Assembly: GCF_047654785.1 (NCBI RefSeq)
Contig: NZ_JASGKQ010000003.1
Coordinates: 62,001-126,000 of the forward strand
Origin: Pelomonas sp047654785
Lineage (GTDB): Bacteria > Pseudomonadota > Gammaproteobacteria > Burkholderiales > Burkholderiaceae_C
Reading direction: 5' to 3'
Length of the DNA stretch: 64,000 nucleotides
Positions 46,637-56,142 of the stretch are shown here, one piece after another. Below the pieces are notes generated by a model. It did no database searches. It worked only from the letters and a program-made list of their open reading frames with translations, and had not been told where the DNA came from. Position numbers and translations under genes: made by a program. Within the stretch, counting starts at the first letter, position 1. The number at the start of each line of letters is the position of its first letter.

Positions 46637-49600
46637 ATGTTCGACCACGCCAGCTGCAACCGCGCCTATGTCCTCGTCTGGAACGAGGAGCAGCAAACCT
46701 GGGTGCCCGCCCCCGAGCGCAGCCGCGCGCGCAGCAAGCGCTCCGGCGGCCGCGCGATCATGGCGATGGTCGGCCTGCTGGCCTCGGCCGCGGCGCATGC
46801 GCTCGATCCGGGGGCGCAGCCCACCGGCGGCAACGTGGTCGCCGGCCAGGCCCGGATCACGCAGGCCGGCAACCTCACGACCATCGCCCAGGGCACGGCC
46901 CGGGCGATCATCGACTGGCAGAGCTTCGACATCGGCCGCCAGTCCAGCGTCGAGTTCGTCCAGCCCTCGAACAGCGCGGTGGCGCTCAACCGCGTGCTGG
47001 GCCAGGACCCGACGCAGATCCTCGGCAGCCTGCGCGCCAATGGCCAGGTCTTCCTCGTCAACCCGAACGGCGTGCTGTTCGGCGCCGGTGCGCAGGTGAG
47101 CGCGGCCGGCATCCTCGCGTCCACGCGCGACGTGGCCAACGCCGACTTCATGGCCGGCAAATACAGCTTCGGCGGCACCGGCACCGGCACCGTGGCCAAC
47201 GCGGGCTCGCTGTCCGCTGCCCAGGGCGGCTATGTCGCGCTGATCGGCGCGCAGGTCGTCAACACCGGCAGCATCACGGCCCCCGGCGGCGACGTCCGCC
47301 TGGCCGCCGCCGACCAGGTCACGCTGCGCATCGACGGCGCCGGCATGGCCGCGTTCTCCATCGACCGCGGCACGCTCGACGGCCTGGCCGCCAACGGCGG
47401 CACGATCCGGGCCGGCGGCGGCCGCATCTGGCTCACCGCCGAGGCGCTCGACAAGCTGTCGAAGGCCGTGGTCAACAACACCGGCCTCATCGAGGCGCAG
47501 ACGGTCGGCAACGACCGCGGCACCATCGTGCTGGGTGGCGACATGGAGGTTGGCACCGTGGCCGTGGCCGGCACGCTCGACGCGTCGGCCCCCAACGGCG
47601 GCGACGGCGGCTACATCGACACCTCGGCGGCCCACGTCGACCTGCGCGCCGCGCACACCGTCACCACGAAGGCGGCGAACGGCCGGTCGGGCACCTGGCT
47701 GATCGACCCGAGCGACTTCACCATCGCCGCCAACGGCGGCGACATGACGGCCGCGCAGCTGGCGTCCAACCTGGCCAACGGCAGCGTCGAGATCGCCACC
47801 CAGGCCGTCGGCTCGGGGCAAGGCAACATCTACGTCAACGACGCGGTGTCCTGGAGCGCCAACACGCTGACGCTGACCGCGCACAACGACATCGCGATCA
47901 ACGCCGACCTGACGGGCAGCGGCAGCGCGGCGCTGTCGCTGAAGGTGGGCCAGGGCGCGGCCGCCGCCGGCAACATCAGCACCTACACGCTCGGCGACGG
48001 CGTGAAAGTGTGGCTGCCGGCGGGCCAGAACTTCTCCGTGAAGACCGGCTCGGACGGCGCCACGCAGAACTACACGGTCATCACGCAGCTGGGTGCGGCC
48101 GGCAGCACCACCGGCACCGACCTGCAAGGCATCGCCGGCAGCCCGAACGGCCTGTACGTGCTGGGCGACGACATCGACGCCACCAACACCGCCGGCTGGA
48201 ACTCCGGTGAGGGCTTCGCGCCGATCAGCAATTTCGGCGGCAAGTTCGACGGCCTGGGCCACAAGATCGCCGCACTCAAGATCTCCCGGCCGACCCTCGA
48301 TGCCGTCGGCCTGTTCGGCACCGTCACGGCCACGGGCTCGGTGGCCAACATCAAGCTCGAGGATGTGGACGCGCAGGGCGCGCAGTCCGTCGGCGGCCTC
48401 GCGGGTGAAAACCACGGCAGGATCTTCAACGCCCACGTCATCGAAGACGAACACAGCAAGGCCGAAGGCACGGCCCACGTCGGCCTGCTGGTGGGCAAAA
48501 ACACCGGCACGATCACGCAGTCGTCGGCCGAAGGCGAGGTGGAGGGCGGCAGCGCCGTCGGCGGCCTGGTCGGCCACACGGCAGGCGCCATCACCGAGTC
48601 CAGCGCCTCGGTCACGGTCACCGGCACCGGCGACGACGTCGGCGGCCTCGTCGGCACCGTGCTGGGCACCACCCTCACCAACGTGTCGGCCAGTGGCAAC
48701 GTGGCTGGCTCCGGCGACAAGAACGTCGGTGGCCTGGTGGGCAATCTCAGCGGCGCCGCCAGCAGCATCACCGGCTCCAGCGCTACCGGCGCGGTCACGG
48801 GTGTGATCATCGGCGCCAGCAACATCGAGAACATCGGCGGCCTCGTGGGCCATGCGGAAGGCGCCGTCACCAACTCCAGCGCCTCGGGCGCCGTCACCAC
48901 GACCGGCGACAACGTCGGTGGCCTCGTGGGTCAGAGCAGCGGCGGCGCGATCAGCGGCAGCCATGCCAGCGGCGCCGTCACCGGCAACACCAACGTCGGC
49001 GGCCTCGTGGGTATGACCAATGCGTCGGTTGGCGCGTCATACGCCTCGGGCGCCGTCACCGGCGCCACCGAAACCGGCGCGGCCGGCGGCCTGGTCGGCG
49101 CGACCAGCGGCAGCGTCACCGACAGCCACGCCAGCGGCAGCGTCGATGGCGGCGAGGCGGTCGGCGGCCTCGTGGGCCTCATGCTCGGCGGCGCGGCGAT
49201 CGGCGGCGATTCGTATGCCTCGGGCCACGTCGGCGACACCGATGCCGGCAGCAGCGTTGGCGGCCTGGTCGGCCGCGCCGAGGCGGGCACCACGATCACC
49301 AGCACGCACAGCGGCGCCACGGCGGCGGGCAAGGTCACCGGCACGGGCGACGACGTCGGCGGTCTCGTCGGCACCGCGCTGGGCACCGTCATCACCAATG
49401 TGTCGGCCAGCGGTAACGTCACCGGCTCCGGCGAGCAGAACGTCGGCGGCCTCGTCGGTAATCTCAGCGGCACCACCAGCAGCGTCGCCGGCTCGAGCGC
49501 CACCGGCACGGTCACGGGCACGAGCAACGGTGCCAGCAACATGCAGAACGTCGGCGGCCTCGTGGGCTATGCCGTAGGCAGCATCGCCAACTCGTTCGCC

Positions 49601-52600
49601 AACGGTGCCGTCACGGGCAGTGGCAGCAACGTCGGTGGCCTGGTGGGTCAGAGCAGCGGCGGCGCGATCAGCGGCAGCCATGCCATCGGCGCCGTCGATG
49701 GCGGCAACAACGTTGGCGGCCTCGTCGGCAAGACCAATGCGACGGTGGCGACGTCGTACGCCTCGGGGGCCGTCACCGGCGCCCCCGAAAACACCTCGGC
49801 CGGCGGCCTGGTCGGTGTCACCAGCAGCAGCGTCACCGACAGCCACGCCAGCGGCAGCGTCGATGGCGGCAACCTGGTCGGCGGCCTCGTGGGCGCGATG
49901 CTCGGCGGCGCGACCATCGGCGGTGATTCGTATGCCTCGGGCCACGTCGGCGACACCGTCGCCGGAGAAAGCGTCGGCGGCCTGGTCGGCCACGCGGCTG
50001 CAGGCACCACGATCACCAGCACGCACAGCGGCGCCACGGCGGCGGGCAAGGTCACCGGCACCGGGGACGACGTGGGCGGCCTCGTCGGCACCGCGCTGGG
50101 CACCGTCATCACCAATGTGTCGGCCAGCGGTAACGTGGCCGGCTCCGGCGACAAGAACGTCGGTGGCCTGGTGGGCAATCTCGGCGGCACCACCAGCAGC
50201 ATCACCGGCTCCAGCGCCACCGGCGCGGTCACGGGCGTGATCATCGGCGCCAGCAGCATCGAGAACGTCGGCGGCCTCGTGGGCTATGCCGCAGGCAGCA
50301 TCGCCAACTCGTTCGCCAGCGGCGTCGTCACGGGCAATGGCAGCAACGTCGGCGGCCTGGTGGGCCAGAGCAGCGGTGGAGCGATCAGCGGCAGCCACGC
50401 CATCGGCGCCGTCGATGGCGGCAACAACGTCGGCGGCCTGGTGGGCAAGACCAATGCGGCGGTAGCCACGTCGTACGCCTCGGGCGCCGTCACCGGCGCC
50501 CCTGAAAACACCTCGGCCGGCGGCCTGGTCGGTGTCACCAGCAGCAGCGTCACCGACAGCCACGCCAGCGGCAGCGTCGATGGCGGCAACCTGGTCGGCG
50601 GCCTCGTGGGCGCGATGCTCGGCGGCGCGACCATCGGCGGTGATTCGTATGCCTCGGGCCACGTCGGCGACACCGTCGCCGGAGAAAGCGTCGGCGGCCT
50701 GGTCGGCCACGCGGCTGCAGGCACCACGATCACCAGCACGCACAGCGGCGCCACGGCGGCGGGCAAGGTCACCGGCAGCGGCGATGACGTCGGCGGCCTC
50801 GTCGGCACCGCGCTGGGCACCATCATCACCAACGTGTCGGCCAGCGGCAATGTCACCGGCTCCGGCGTGCAGAACGTCGGCGGCCTCGTCGGCAGGCTCG
50901 GCGGCACCACCAGCAGCATCGCCGGGTCGAGCGCCATCGGCACCGTGACGGGCGGGGGCCTCGGCATCGTCGGCGCCGGCGCAGACAATGTCGGCGGCCT
51001 CGTGGGCTACGCGCAAGGCAGCGTCACGAACTCGTTCGCCACCGGCGCCGTCACCACGTCTGGCAAGAACGTCGGCGGCCTCGTGGGCGAGAGCAGCGGC
51101 GGCGTGATCAGCGGCAGCCATGCCAGCGGCATCGTCAACGGCGCCTCCAGCACCGGCGGCCTCGTCGGCGAGACCAACGCGGCGGTGCTCACGTCATACG
51201 CCTCGGGCGCCGTCATCGGCAACGGCGAAAGCGCCGCGGTCGGCGGCCTGGTCGGCGCCACCAGCAGCAGCGTCACCGACAGCCACGCCAGCGGCAGCGT
51301 CGATGGCGTCGAGGCGGTCGGCGGCCTCGTGGGCCTCATGCTCGGCGGCGCCGCGATCGGCGGCGATTCGTACGCCTCGGGCCATGTCGGCGACACCGCC
51401 GCCGAAAAGAGCGTCGGCGGCCTCGTCGGCCGCGCCGACGCGGACACCACGATCACCAGCACGCACAGCGGCGCCACGGCGTCGGGCAAGGTCACCGGCA
51501 CCGGCGACGACGTTGGCGGTCTCGTCGGCACCGCGCTCGGCACCGCCATCACCAATGTGTCGGCCAGCGGCAACGTCAGCGGCTCGGGCGTGCAGAACGT
51601 CGGCGGCCTCCTCGGCAAGCTCAGCGGCGCCACCAGCAGCATCACCGGCTCGAGCGCCACCGGCACCGTCACCGGCGGGAGCGGCGTTGCCGGCAACACG
51701 GAGAACGTCGGCGGCCTCGTGGGCTACGCCGAAGCCAGCATCACCAACTCGTCCGCCAGCGGCGCCGTCACTGCGGCCGGCAACAACGCCGGCGGCCTCG
51801 TGGGCGTGATGAACGGCAGCCTGAGCAACTCGTCCGCATCGGGCGCGGTCACCAGCACCGGCGACAACGTGGGCGGCCTCGTGGGCGCCCTCGACTGGAA
51901 CCGAACGATCAGCAACGCCCAGGCCAGCGGCGCGGTCTCGGGCGGCAACGCGGTCGGCGGCCTGGTGGGCGTGTCCAACCCGTACAGCGCGATCACCGGC
52001 AGCTCGGCGACCGGCAACGTGCAGGGCGCCGACACCGTCGGCGGCCTGGTGGGCTTCCTGAGCGCGGCCAGCGTGGCGGGCTCCACCGCCTCCGGCACGG
52101 TCACCGGTACGGCCGACAACGTCGGCGGCCTCGTGGCGCAGACCAACACGTACTGGGGCACGGCGTCCATCACGGACTCGAGCGCCTCGGGCGCCGTCTC
52201 GGGCGGCTTCAACGTCGGCGGCCTGCTGGGCAACGGCCAGCGCTACGGCAGCAACATCACCTTCGTGGCCAACAGCGGCGCCACCGGTGCCGTGAGCGGC
52301 GACTACTTCGTCGGCGGCATCTTCGGCGTGCTGTACACCGACGCCCTGGACGGCTTCCACGCCACCGCCGCCGTCACCGGCACCGGCGACTGCGTGGGTG
52401 GCATCGCGGGCTTTGTGGAACTGGGCTCATTCACGAACTCCGATTCGACCAGCACCGTCAGCTCGCCCAACGGGACCAACGTCGGCGGCCTCGCCGGCGG
52501 CATCGACGGCACCAGCGGCAACGCGCTCGTCTCCAACACCTGGGCCACCGGCACGGTCACGGGCTCGGAGTACGTGGGCGGCCTGGTCGGCAAGGCGGCC

Positions 52601-55600
52601 ATCCAGATCGACGACTCGTGGGCCTCGGGCGCCGTCACCGGCTCGTCGTGGAACGTCGGCGGCCTCGCGGGCGTCGCGAACCACCAGGTCAGCAACTCGC
52701 ACGCCACCGGCAACGTCGCCAGCACCGGCAGCTGGGTGGGCGGCCTGATCGGCGAAGCCTATGGCGCCATCACGAACTCGTACGCCACCGGCAGCGTGAG
52801 CGGCAGGAACTACGTGGGCGGCCTCGCGGGCAGGCAGTACGGCAACACCACCAACTCGCATGCCACCGGCAACGTGGACGGCAGGAGCGACGTGGGCGGC
52901 CTGCTTGGGATTAACGACGGCGTCGTCACCGGCTCGTACGCCAGCGGCAACGTGATCGCGACGCGTGACGGTGTCGGCGGCCTCGTGGGCACGAACTTCA
53001 GCCACAGCCGCACGTCCGTCATCTCGTCGTCGGCGACCGGCAACGTCGCCGGCCGGGACAAAGTGGGCGGCCTGATCGGCAACTCGCGGTCGGGCGACGA
53101 CGGCAACCCCGTCGGCATCAACGACACCCATGCCGTGACGGGCTCCAGCTCCAGCGGCACGGTGTCGGGGCGCAACCACGTGGGCGGCCTGTTCGGCGAC
53201 AACAACGCGACGGTGGACGGCATCGAAGACGCGGTGTCCACCACCAGCACGGTCACCGGCACCGGCGACGGCATCGGCGGCATCGCGGGCCGCAACGATG
53301 CCGGCGGCGCGATCGGGTACTTCACCACCACGCTGGCCGTCAACGCCACGGGCGGGGGCACGGGCATCGGCGGTGTGGTCGGCGAAAACCAGGGCGTCGT
53401 GGTCTTCGTGCACGCGGCCAACACCGTCAACAGCGACGGCACGTCCGTCGGCGGCGTCGTGGGCCTGAACGTGGCCAACGGCGCGGTCTTGTACAGCTAC
53501 GCCACCAACACCGTCAACGGCGTGAACTCGGTCGGCGGCCTCGTCGGCACGAACACCGACAGCACGGTTGGCATCTCGTACGCCGCGGGCATCGTCAACG
53601 GCACCACCGCAGTGGGCGGCCTGGTGGGCTCGCAGACCGACGCTGGAGGAGGAGGCGGCACCACGGCGTACGCGTACGCCACGGCCACGGTCAACGGCAC
53701 CGACCAGGTGGGCGGCCTCATCGGCAACGCAGCGGCCGGCGTGATCGCGGAGACTTACGCCTCCGGCGCGGTGAATGGCACCGGAGCGGCAGTGGGCGGC
53801 CTCGTGGGCGCCGGCGGCGCGCAGAGCGTGAGCAACTTCTACGACGTGCAGGTCACCGGCCAGGCGCACAGCATCGGCGACCCCAGCAACGGCGAAGTGG
53901 CCGCCGGCAAGACCACGGCGCAGATGCGCCAGGCCTCGACGTTCGCGGACTGGACCGGCGTCGACACCGACGGCACCGTCGACCCGGGTGACGCGCTCTG
54001 GCGCATCTACGACGGCAGCGCCGCGCCGCTGCTGACGCACTGGCTCACGCCGCTGGCGGTGACGGTCAACTCCGGCACCACCACGCACGTGTACGACGGC
54101 ACGATCCACGGCAACACGTTCAACAACGTCACCTGGGTCGACACGCTGGCCCCGGGCCACGTGCTGGGCGCGCCGTACTACTACACGGCCCTCAACGTCG
54201 GCACGTACACCACGCTGGGCGGCCTGTACTCCGACCAGCACGGCTACAACATGGTCATCACGAACAACGGTTCGCTGACGATCACGCCGGCCCTGCTGAG
54301 CGCGATGATCACCGGCGTCAGCAAGACCTACGACGGCTCGACCAGCGCCACGCTCAACGGCGGCAACTATGTGTTGACCGGCTTCGTGCAGGGTGAGGGC
54401 GCGGCGGTCACGCAGACCGTGGGCAGCTACAACAGCAAGAACGTGGTCGGCGCGACCTCGGTCACGGCCACGCTGGGTGCGGGCGACTACGCGGCCGACC
54501 CGGGCACGCTGCTGAGCAACTACGTTCTGCCGACCAGCGCCACCGGCGCCGCGTCGATCACGGCCAGGACGATCAGCGCCTCGGCCACCGCCAGCGACAA
54601 GGCCTACGACGGCAACACCTCGGCCACCGCCAGCGTGAGCCTGTCGGGCGTGCTCGGCGGCGACACCGTGGGCAGCGCCAACAGCGCCGCGTTCGCCGAC
54701 AAGAACGCCGGCACGGCCAAGCAGGTCCACGTGACGGGCATCGCGCTGACCGGCGACGACGCCAGCAACTACGTGCTGGGCAGCACCAGCACGACGGCCA
54801 CCGCGACGATCACGCCCAAGGCGATCACGGTGTCGGTGGCGGACGCCGACAAGGTCTACGACGGCTCGGCCGACGTCGCCGCCGCGCTGGCGTCCGCCGG
54901 CGTGGTGGCCGGCGACGCGGTGAGCTTCACCGGCAGCGGCAAGTTCGCGGACAAGAACGCCGGCACGGCCAAGGCGGTGTCGGTGACCGGCATCGCCGCC
55001 AGCGGCGGCGACGCGGCCAACTACACGCTGGTCAACAGCTCGGCATCGACGACGGCCACGATCGCCCCGCGCACGGTGGTGGTCACGGCCAGCGGCGGCA
55101 ACAAGGTCTACGACGGCAACACCGCGACCTCGACCACGCTGGCCGGCGCCGGCCTGGTCGATGGCGACGACATCGGCTTCAGCGGCACGGCCTGGTTCGC
55201 CGACAAGCACGCGGGCAGCGGCAAGACGGTGACCTCCACCGTCGCCGCCAGCGGCGCCGACGCGGCCAACTACCTGTTCAACACGACGGCCACCAGCCTT
55301 GCGACGATCACGCCCCGGACGATCACGCTGACCGCCACCGGCAGCACCAAGGTCTACGACGGCACGACGCTCGGCGCGGTCTCGCTGCAGGCCAGCGGCG
55401 TGCTCGACGGCGACACGGCGAGCTTCGCGGGCATCGGCCACTTCGCCGACCGGAACGTGGGCAACGGCAAGGCCGTGTCCGTCACCGGCATCACCGGCTC
55501 GGGCGCCGACGCCGGCAACTACACGTATGCGCCGACGCTCGGCACCACCGGCTCGATCACGCCGCGCCAGATCACCGTCTCGCTCACCGGCACGGTGGCC

Positions 55601-56116
55601 AAGTACTCGGACGACACCACGGACGCGACGCTGAACCCGGACAACTATGCGGTCGGCAACGTGGCGGAGGGCGACGTGCTGCGCGTGACCCAGGCCGTGG
55701 GCCAGTACGACAACGCCGGCAGCGGCACGGGCAAGGCCGTGACGGTGAGCCTCACCGACGCGGACTACCTGGCCGGCGGCGACACGCTGCTGTCGAACTA
55801 CCTGCTCGTCAACGACACGATCACCGGCAATGTGGGCGTGATCATGCCGTCGGTGCAGCTGCTGTCGGCGTTCGTGAGCCTGCCCAACCTGCCCAGCGGC
55901 ATCGACCTCGGTACGCTGCTGCGCGTCGATCCGATGCAGGGCGGCCGCGGCGGCGACGACCTGGCCTCCGTCCAGGACGCGGCCAAGGCGATCGCGATCG
56001 CCAGCGCGAACACCAAGGAAAACCTGTTGAAGCGCCGCGCCTTCAGCATCGGCGACGGCGGCATCCGGCTGCCCGCGGGCGTCGTCGGCTCCGACAAGGA
56101 CGCCTCGCAGCCCTGA
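46637..56116 (+). CDS. Giant two-partner secretion exoprotein (TpsA) with GLUG and YDG repeats
   Basis: A 3,159-residue filamentous-haemagglutinin-type exoprotein. Residues about 7-55 form an extended signal peptide (ESPR-like NRAYVLVWNEEQQTWVPA, then a basic stretch and a hydrophobic core ending in AHALDPG). The TPS secretion domain follows (about 60-310), with the hallmark VFLVNPNGVLFGAGAQV. From about residue 630 to 2,400 the protein is almost only GLUG-type repeats (VGGLVG...S-A-G-V-G), including 239-residue higher-order repeats. From about 2,475 to 3,065 YDG/MBG-type domains follow (KVYDGT...DGD...FADKNAG). There is no C-terminal anchor motif, so it may be released or held by its tip. 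It lies 26 bases upstream of its TpsB partner. An adhesin or biofilm role is inferred from the family. Confidence 0.9.
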   Translation: MFDHASCNRAYVLVWNEEQQTWVPAPERSRARSKRSGGRAIMAMVGLLASAAAHALDPGAQPTGGNVVAGQARITQAGNLTTIAQGTARAIIDWQSFDIGRQSSVEFVQPSNSAVALNRVLGQDPTQILGSLRANGQVFLVNPNGVLFGAGAQVSAAGILASTRDVANADFMAGKYSFGGTGTGTVANAGSLSAAQGGYVALIGAQVVNTGSITAPGGDVRLAAADQVTLRIDGAGMAAFSIDRGTLDGLAANGGTIRAGGGRIWLTAEALDKLSKAVVNNTGLIEAQTVGNDRGTIVLGGDMEVGTVAVAGTLDASAPNGGDGGYIDTSAAHVDLRAAHTVTTKAANGRSGTWLIDPSDFTIAANGGDMTAAQLASNLANGSVEIATQAVGSGQGNIYVNDAVSWSANTLTLTAHNDIAINADLTGSGSAALSLKVGQGAAAAGNISTYTLGDGVKVWLPAGQNFSVKTGSDGATQNYTVITQLGAAGSTTGTDLQGIAGSPNGLYVLGDDIDATNTAGWNSGEGFAPISNFGGKFDGLGHKIAALKISRPTLDAVGLFGTVTATGSVANIKLEDVDAQGAQSVGGLAGENHGRIFNAHVIEDEHSKAEGTAHVGLLVGKNTGTITQSSAEGEVEGGSAVGGLVGHTAGAITESSASVTVTGTGDDVGGLVGTVLGTTLTNVSASGNVAGSGDKNVGGLVGNLSGAASSITGSSATGAVTGVIIGASNIENIGGLVGHAEGAVTNSSASGAVTTTGDNVGGLVGQSSGGAISGSHASGAVTGNTNVGGLVGMTNASVGASYASGAVTGATETGAAGGLVGATSGSVTDSHASGSVDGGEAVGGLVGLMLGGAAIGGDSYASGHVGDTDAGSSVGGLVGRAEAGTTITSTHSGATAAGKVTGTGDDVGGLVGTALGTVITNVSASGNVTGSGEQNVGGLVGNLSGTTSSVAGSSATGTVTGTSNGASNMQNVGGLVGYAVGSIANSFANGAVTGSGSNVGGLVGQSSGGAISGSHAIGAVDGGNNVGGLVGKTNATVATSYASGAVTGAPENTSAGGLVGVTSSSVTDSHASGSVDGGNLVGGLVGAMLGGATIGGDSYASGHVGDTVAGESVGGLVGHAAAGTTITSTHSGATAAGKVTGTGDDVGGLVGTALGTVITNVSASGNVAGSGDKNVGGLVGNLGGTTSSITGSSATGAVTGVIIGASSIENVGGLVGYAAGSIANSFASGVVTGNGSNVGGLVGQSSGGAISGSHAIGAVDGGNNVGGLVGKTNAAVATSYASGAVTGAPENTSAGGLVGVTSSSVTDSHASGSVDGGNLVGGLVGAMLGGATIGGDSYASGHVGDTVAGESVGGLVGHAAAGTTITSTHSGATAAGKVTGSGDDVGGLVGTALGTIITNVSASGNVTGSGVQNVGGLVGRLGGTTSSIAGSSAIGTVTGGGLGIVGAGADNVGGLVGYAQGSVTNSFATGAVTTSGKNVGGLVGESSGGVISGSHASGIVNGASSTGGLVGETNAAVLTSYASGAVIGNGESAAVGGLVGATSSSVTDSHASGSVDGVEAVGGLVGLMLGGAAIGGDSYASGHVGDTAAEKSVGGLVGRADADTTITSTHSGATASGKVTGTGDDVGGLVGTALGTAITNVSASGNVSGSGVQNVGGLLGKLSGATSSITGSSATGTVTGGSGVAGNTENVGGLVGYAEASITNSSASGAVTAAGNNAGGLVGVMNGSLSNSSASGAVTSTGDNVGGLVGALDWNRTISNAQASGAVSGGNAVGGLVGVSNPYSAITGSSATGNVQGADTVGGLVGFLSAASVAGSTASGTVTGTADNVGGLVAQTNTYWGTASITDSSASGAVSGGFNVGGLLGNGQRYGSNITFVANSGATGAVSGDYFVGGIFGVLYTDALDGFHATAAVTGTGDCVGGIAGFVELGSFTNSDSTSTVSSPNGTNVGGLAGGIDGTSGNALVSNTWATGTVTGSEYVGGLVGKAAIQIDDSWASGAVTGSSWNVGGLAGVANHQVSNSHATGNVASTGSWVGGLIGEAYGAITNSYATGSVSGRNYVGGLAGRQYGNTTNSHATGNVDGRSDVGGLLGINDGVVTGSYASGNVIATRDGVGGLVGTNFSHSRTSVISSSATGNVAGRDKVGGLIGNSRSGDDGNPVGINDTHAVTGSSSSGTVSGRNHVGGLFGDNNATVDGIEDAVSTTSTVTGTGDGIGGIAGRNDAGGAIGYFTTTLAVNATGGGTGIGGVVGENQGVVVFVHAANTVNSDGTSVGGVVGLNVANGAVLYSYATNTVNGVNSVGGLVGTNTDSTVGISYAAGIVNGTTAVGGLVGSQTDAGGGGGTTAYAYATATVNGTDQVGGLIGNAAAGVIAETYASGAVNGTGAAVGGLVGAGGAQSVSNFYDVQVTGQAHSIGDPSNGEVAAGKTTAQMRQASTFADWTGVDTDGTVDPGDALWRIYDGSAAPLLTHWLTPLAVTVNSGTTTHVYDGTIHGNTFNNVTWVDTLAPGHVLGAPYYYTALNVGTYTTLGGLYSDQHGYNMVITNNGSLTITPALLSAMITGVSKTYDGSTSATLNGGNYVLTGFVQGEGAAVTQTVGSYNSKNVVGATSVTATLGAGDYAADPGTLLSNYVLPTSATGAASITARTISASATASDKAYDGNTSATASVSLSGVLGGDTVGSANSAAFADKNAGTAKQVHVTGIALTGDDASNYVLGSTSTTATATITPKAITVSVADADKVYDGSADVAAALASAGVVAGDAVSFTGSGKFADKNAGTAKAVSVTGIAASGGDAANYTLVNSSASTTATIAPRTVVVTASGGNKVYDGNTATSTTLAGAGLVDGDDIGFSGTAWFADKHAGSGKTVTSTVAASGADAANYLFNTTATSLATITPRTITLTATGSTKVYDGTTLGAVSLQASGVLDGDTASFAGIGHFADRNVGNGKAVSVTGITGSGADAGNYTYAPTLGTTGSITPRQITVSLTGTVAKYSDDTTDATLNPDNYAVGNVAEGDVLRVTQAVGQYDNAGSGTGKAVTVSLTDADYLAGGDTLLSNYLLVNDTITGNVGVIMPSVQLLSAFVSLPNLPSGIDLGTLLRVDPMQGGRGGDDLASVQDAAKAIAIASANTKENLLKRRAFSIGDGGIRLPAGVVGSDKDASQP
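48632..51790 (+). repeat. 717-bp in-frame higher-order tandem repeat in the TpsA gene
   Basis: The Gly-Asp-Asp-Val-Gly-Gly-Leu-Val-Gly-Thr block recurs at 48632, 49349, 50066, 50783 and 51506. That gives three exact 717-bp steps (239 codons) and one of 723. Each unit contains about eight GLUG motifs in the same order. Units 2 and 3 are identical base for base over at least 240 bases (for example from about 49861 and 50578), while units 1 and 4 share other variants, so the copies are mosaic. Unit 5 breaks down around 51790. The array implies recent duplication and gene conversion, and copy number may vary. Confidence 0.88.
54055..55830 (+). repeat. YDG/MBG-type domain array at the TpsA C terminus
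   Basis: About seven tandem immunoglobulin-like YDG/MBG-type units of roughly 80 residues cover this stretch. They recur around a (K/T)-x-YDG-(N/S/T) motif, for example VSKTYDGSTSATL, SDKAYDGNTSATAS, DADKVYDGSADVAA, GNKVYDGNTATST and STKVYDGTTLGAV. Each is followed by a DGD or GD turn and FADKNAG or FADRNVG, then a NY motif before the next linker (TITPR-T-I). Such domains are common as stalks in large adhesins. The last unit is degenerate (VAKYSDDTTDATL). Confidence 0.78.
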
Positions 56117-56142
56117 CGACCCACCCACATCGCTCGACCACC

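Noticed and set aside
48540..53830. Possible CRISPR or DNA-level repeat array
   Set aside because: Repeats are in frame, of variable short units and inside one continuous reading frame with GLUG motifs; there are no regular spacers or cas genes.
52427..56128. A 1,233-codon minus-strand open frame, and others (46514-48964, 49037-51121), opposite the TpsA gene
   Set aside because: They mirror the repeats of the coding strand, lack any domain or signal, and consist of Arg/Ala/Asp/Val-rich low complexity; they arise from the GC-skewed codon pattern.
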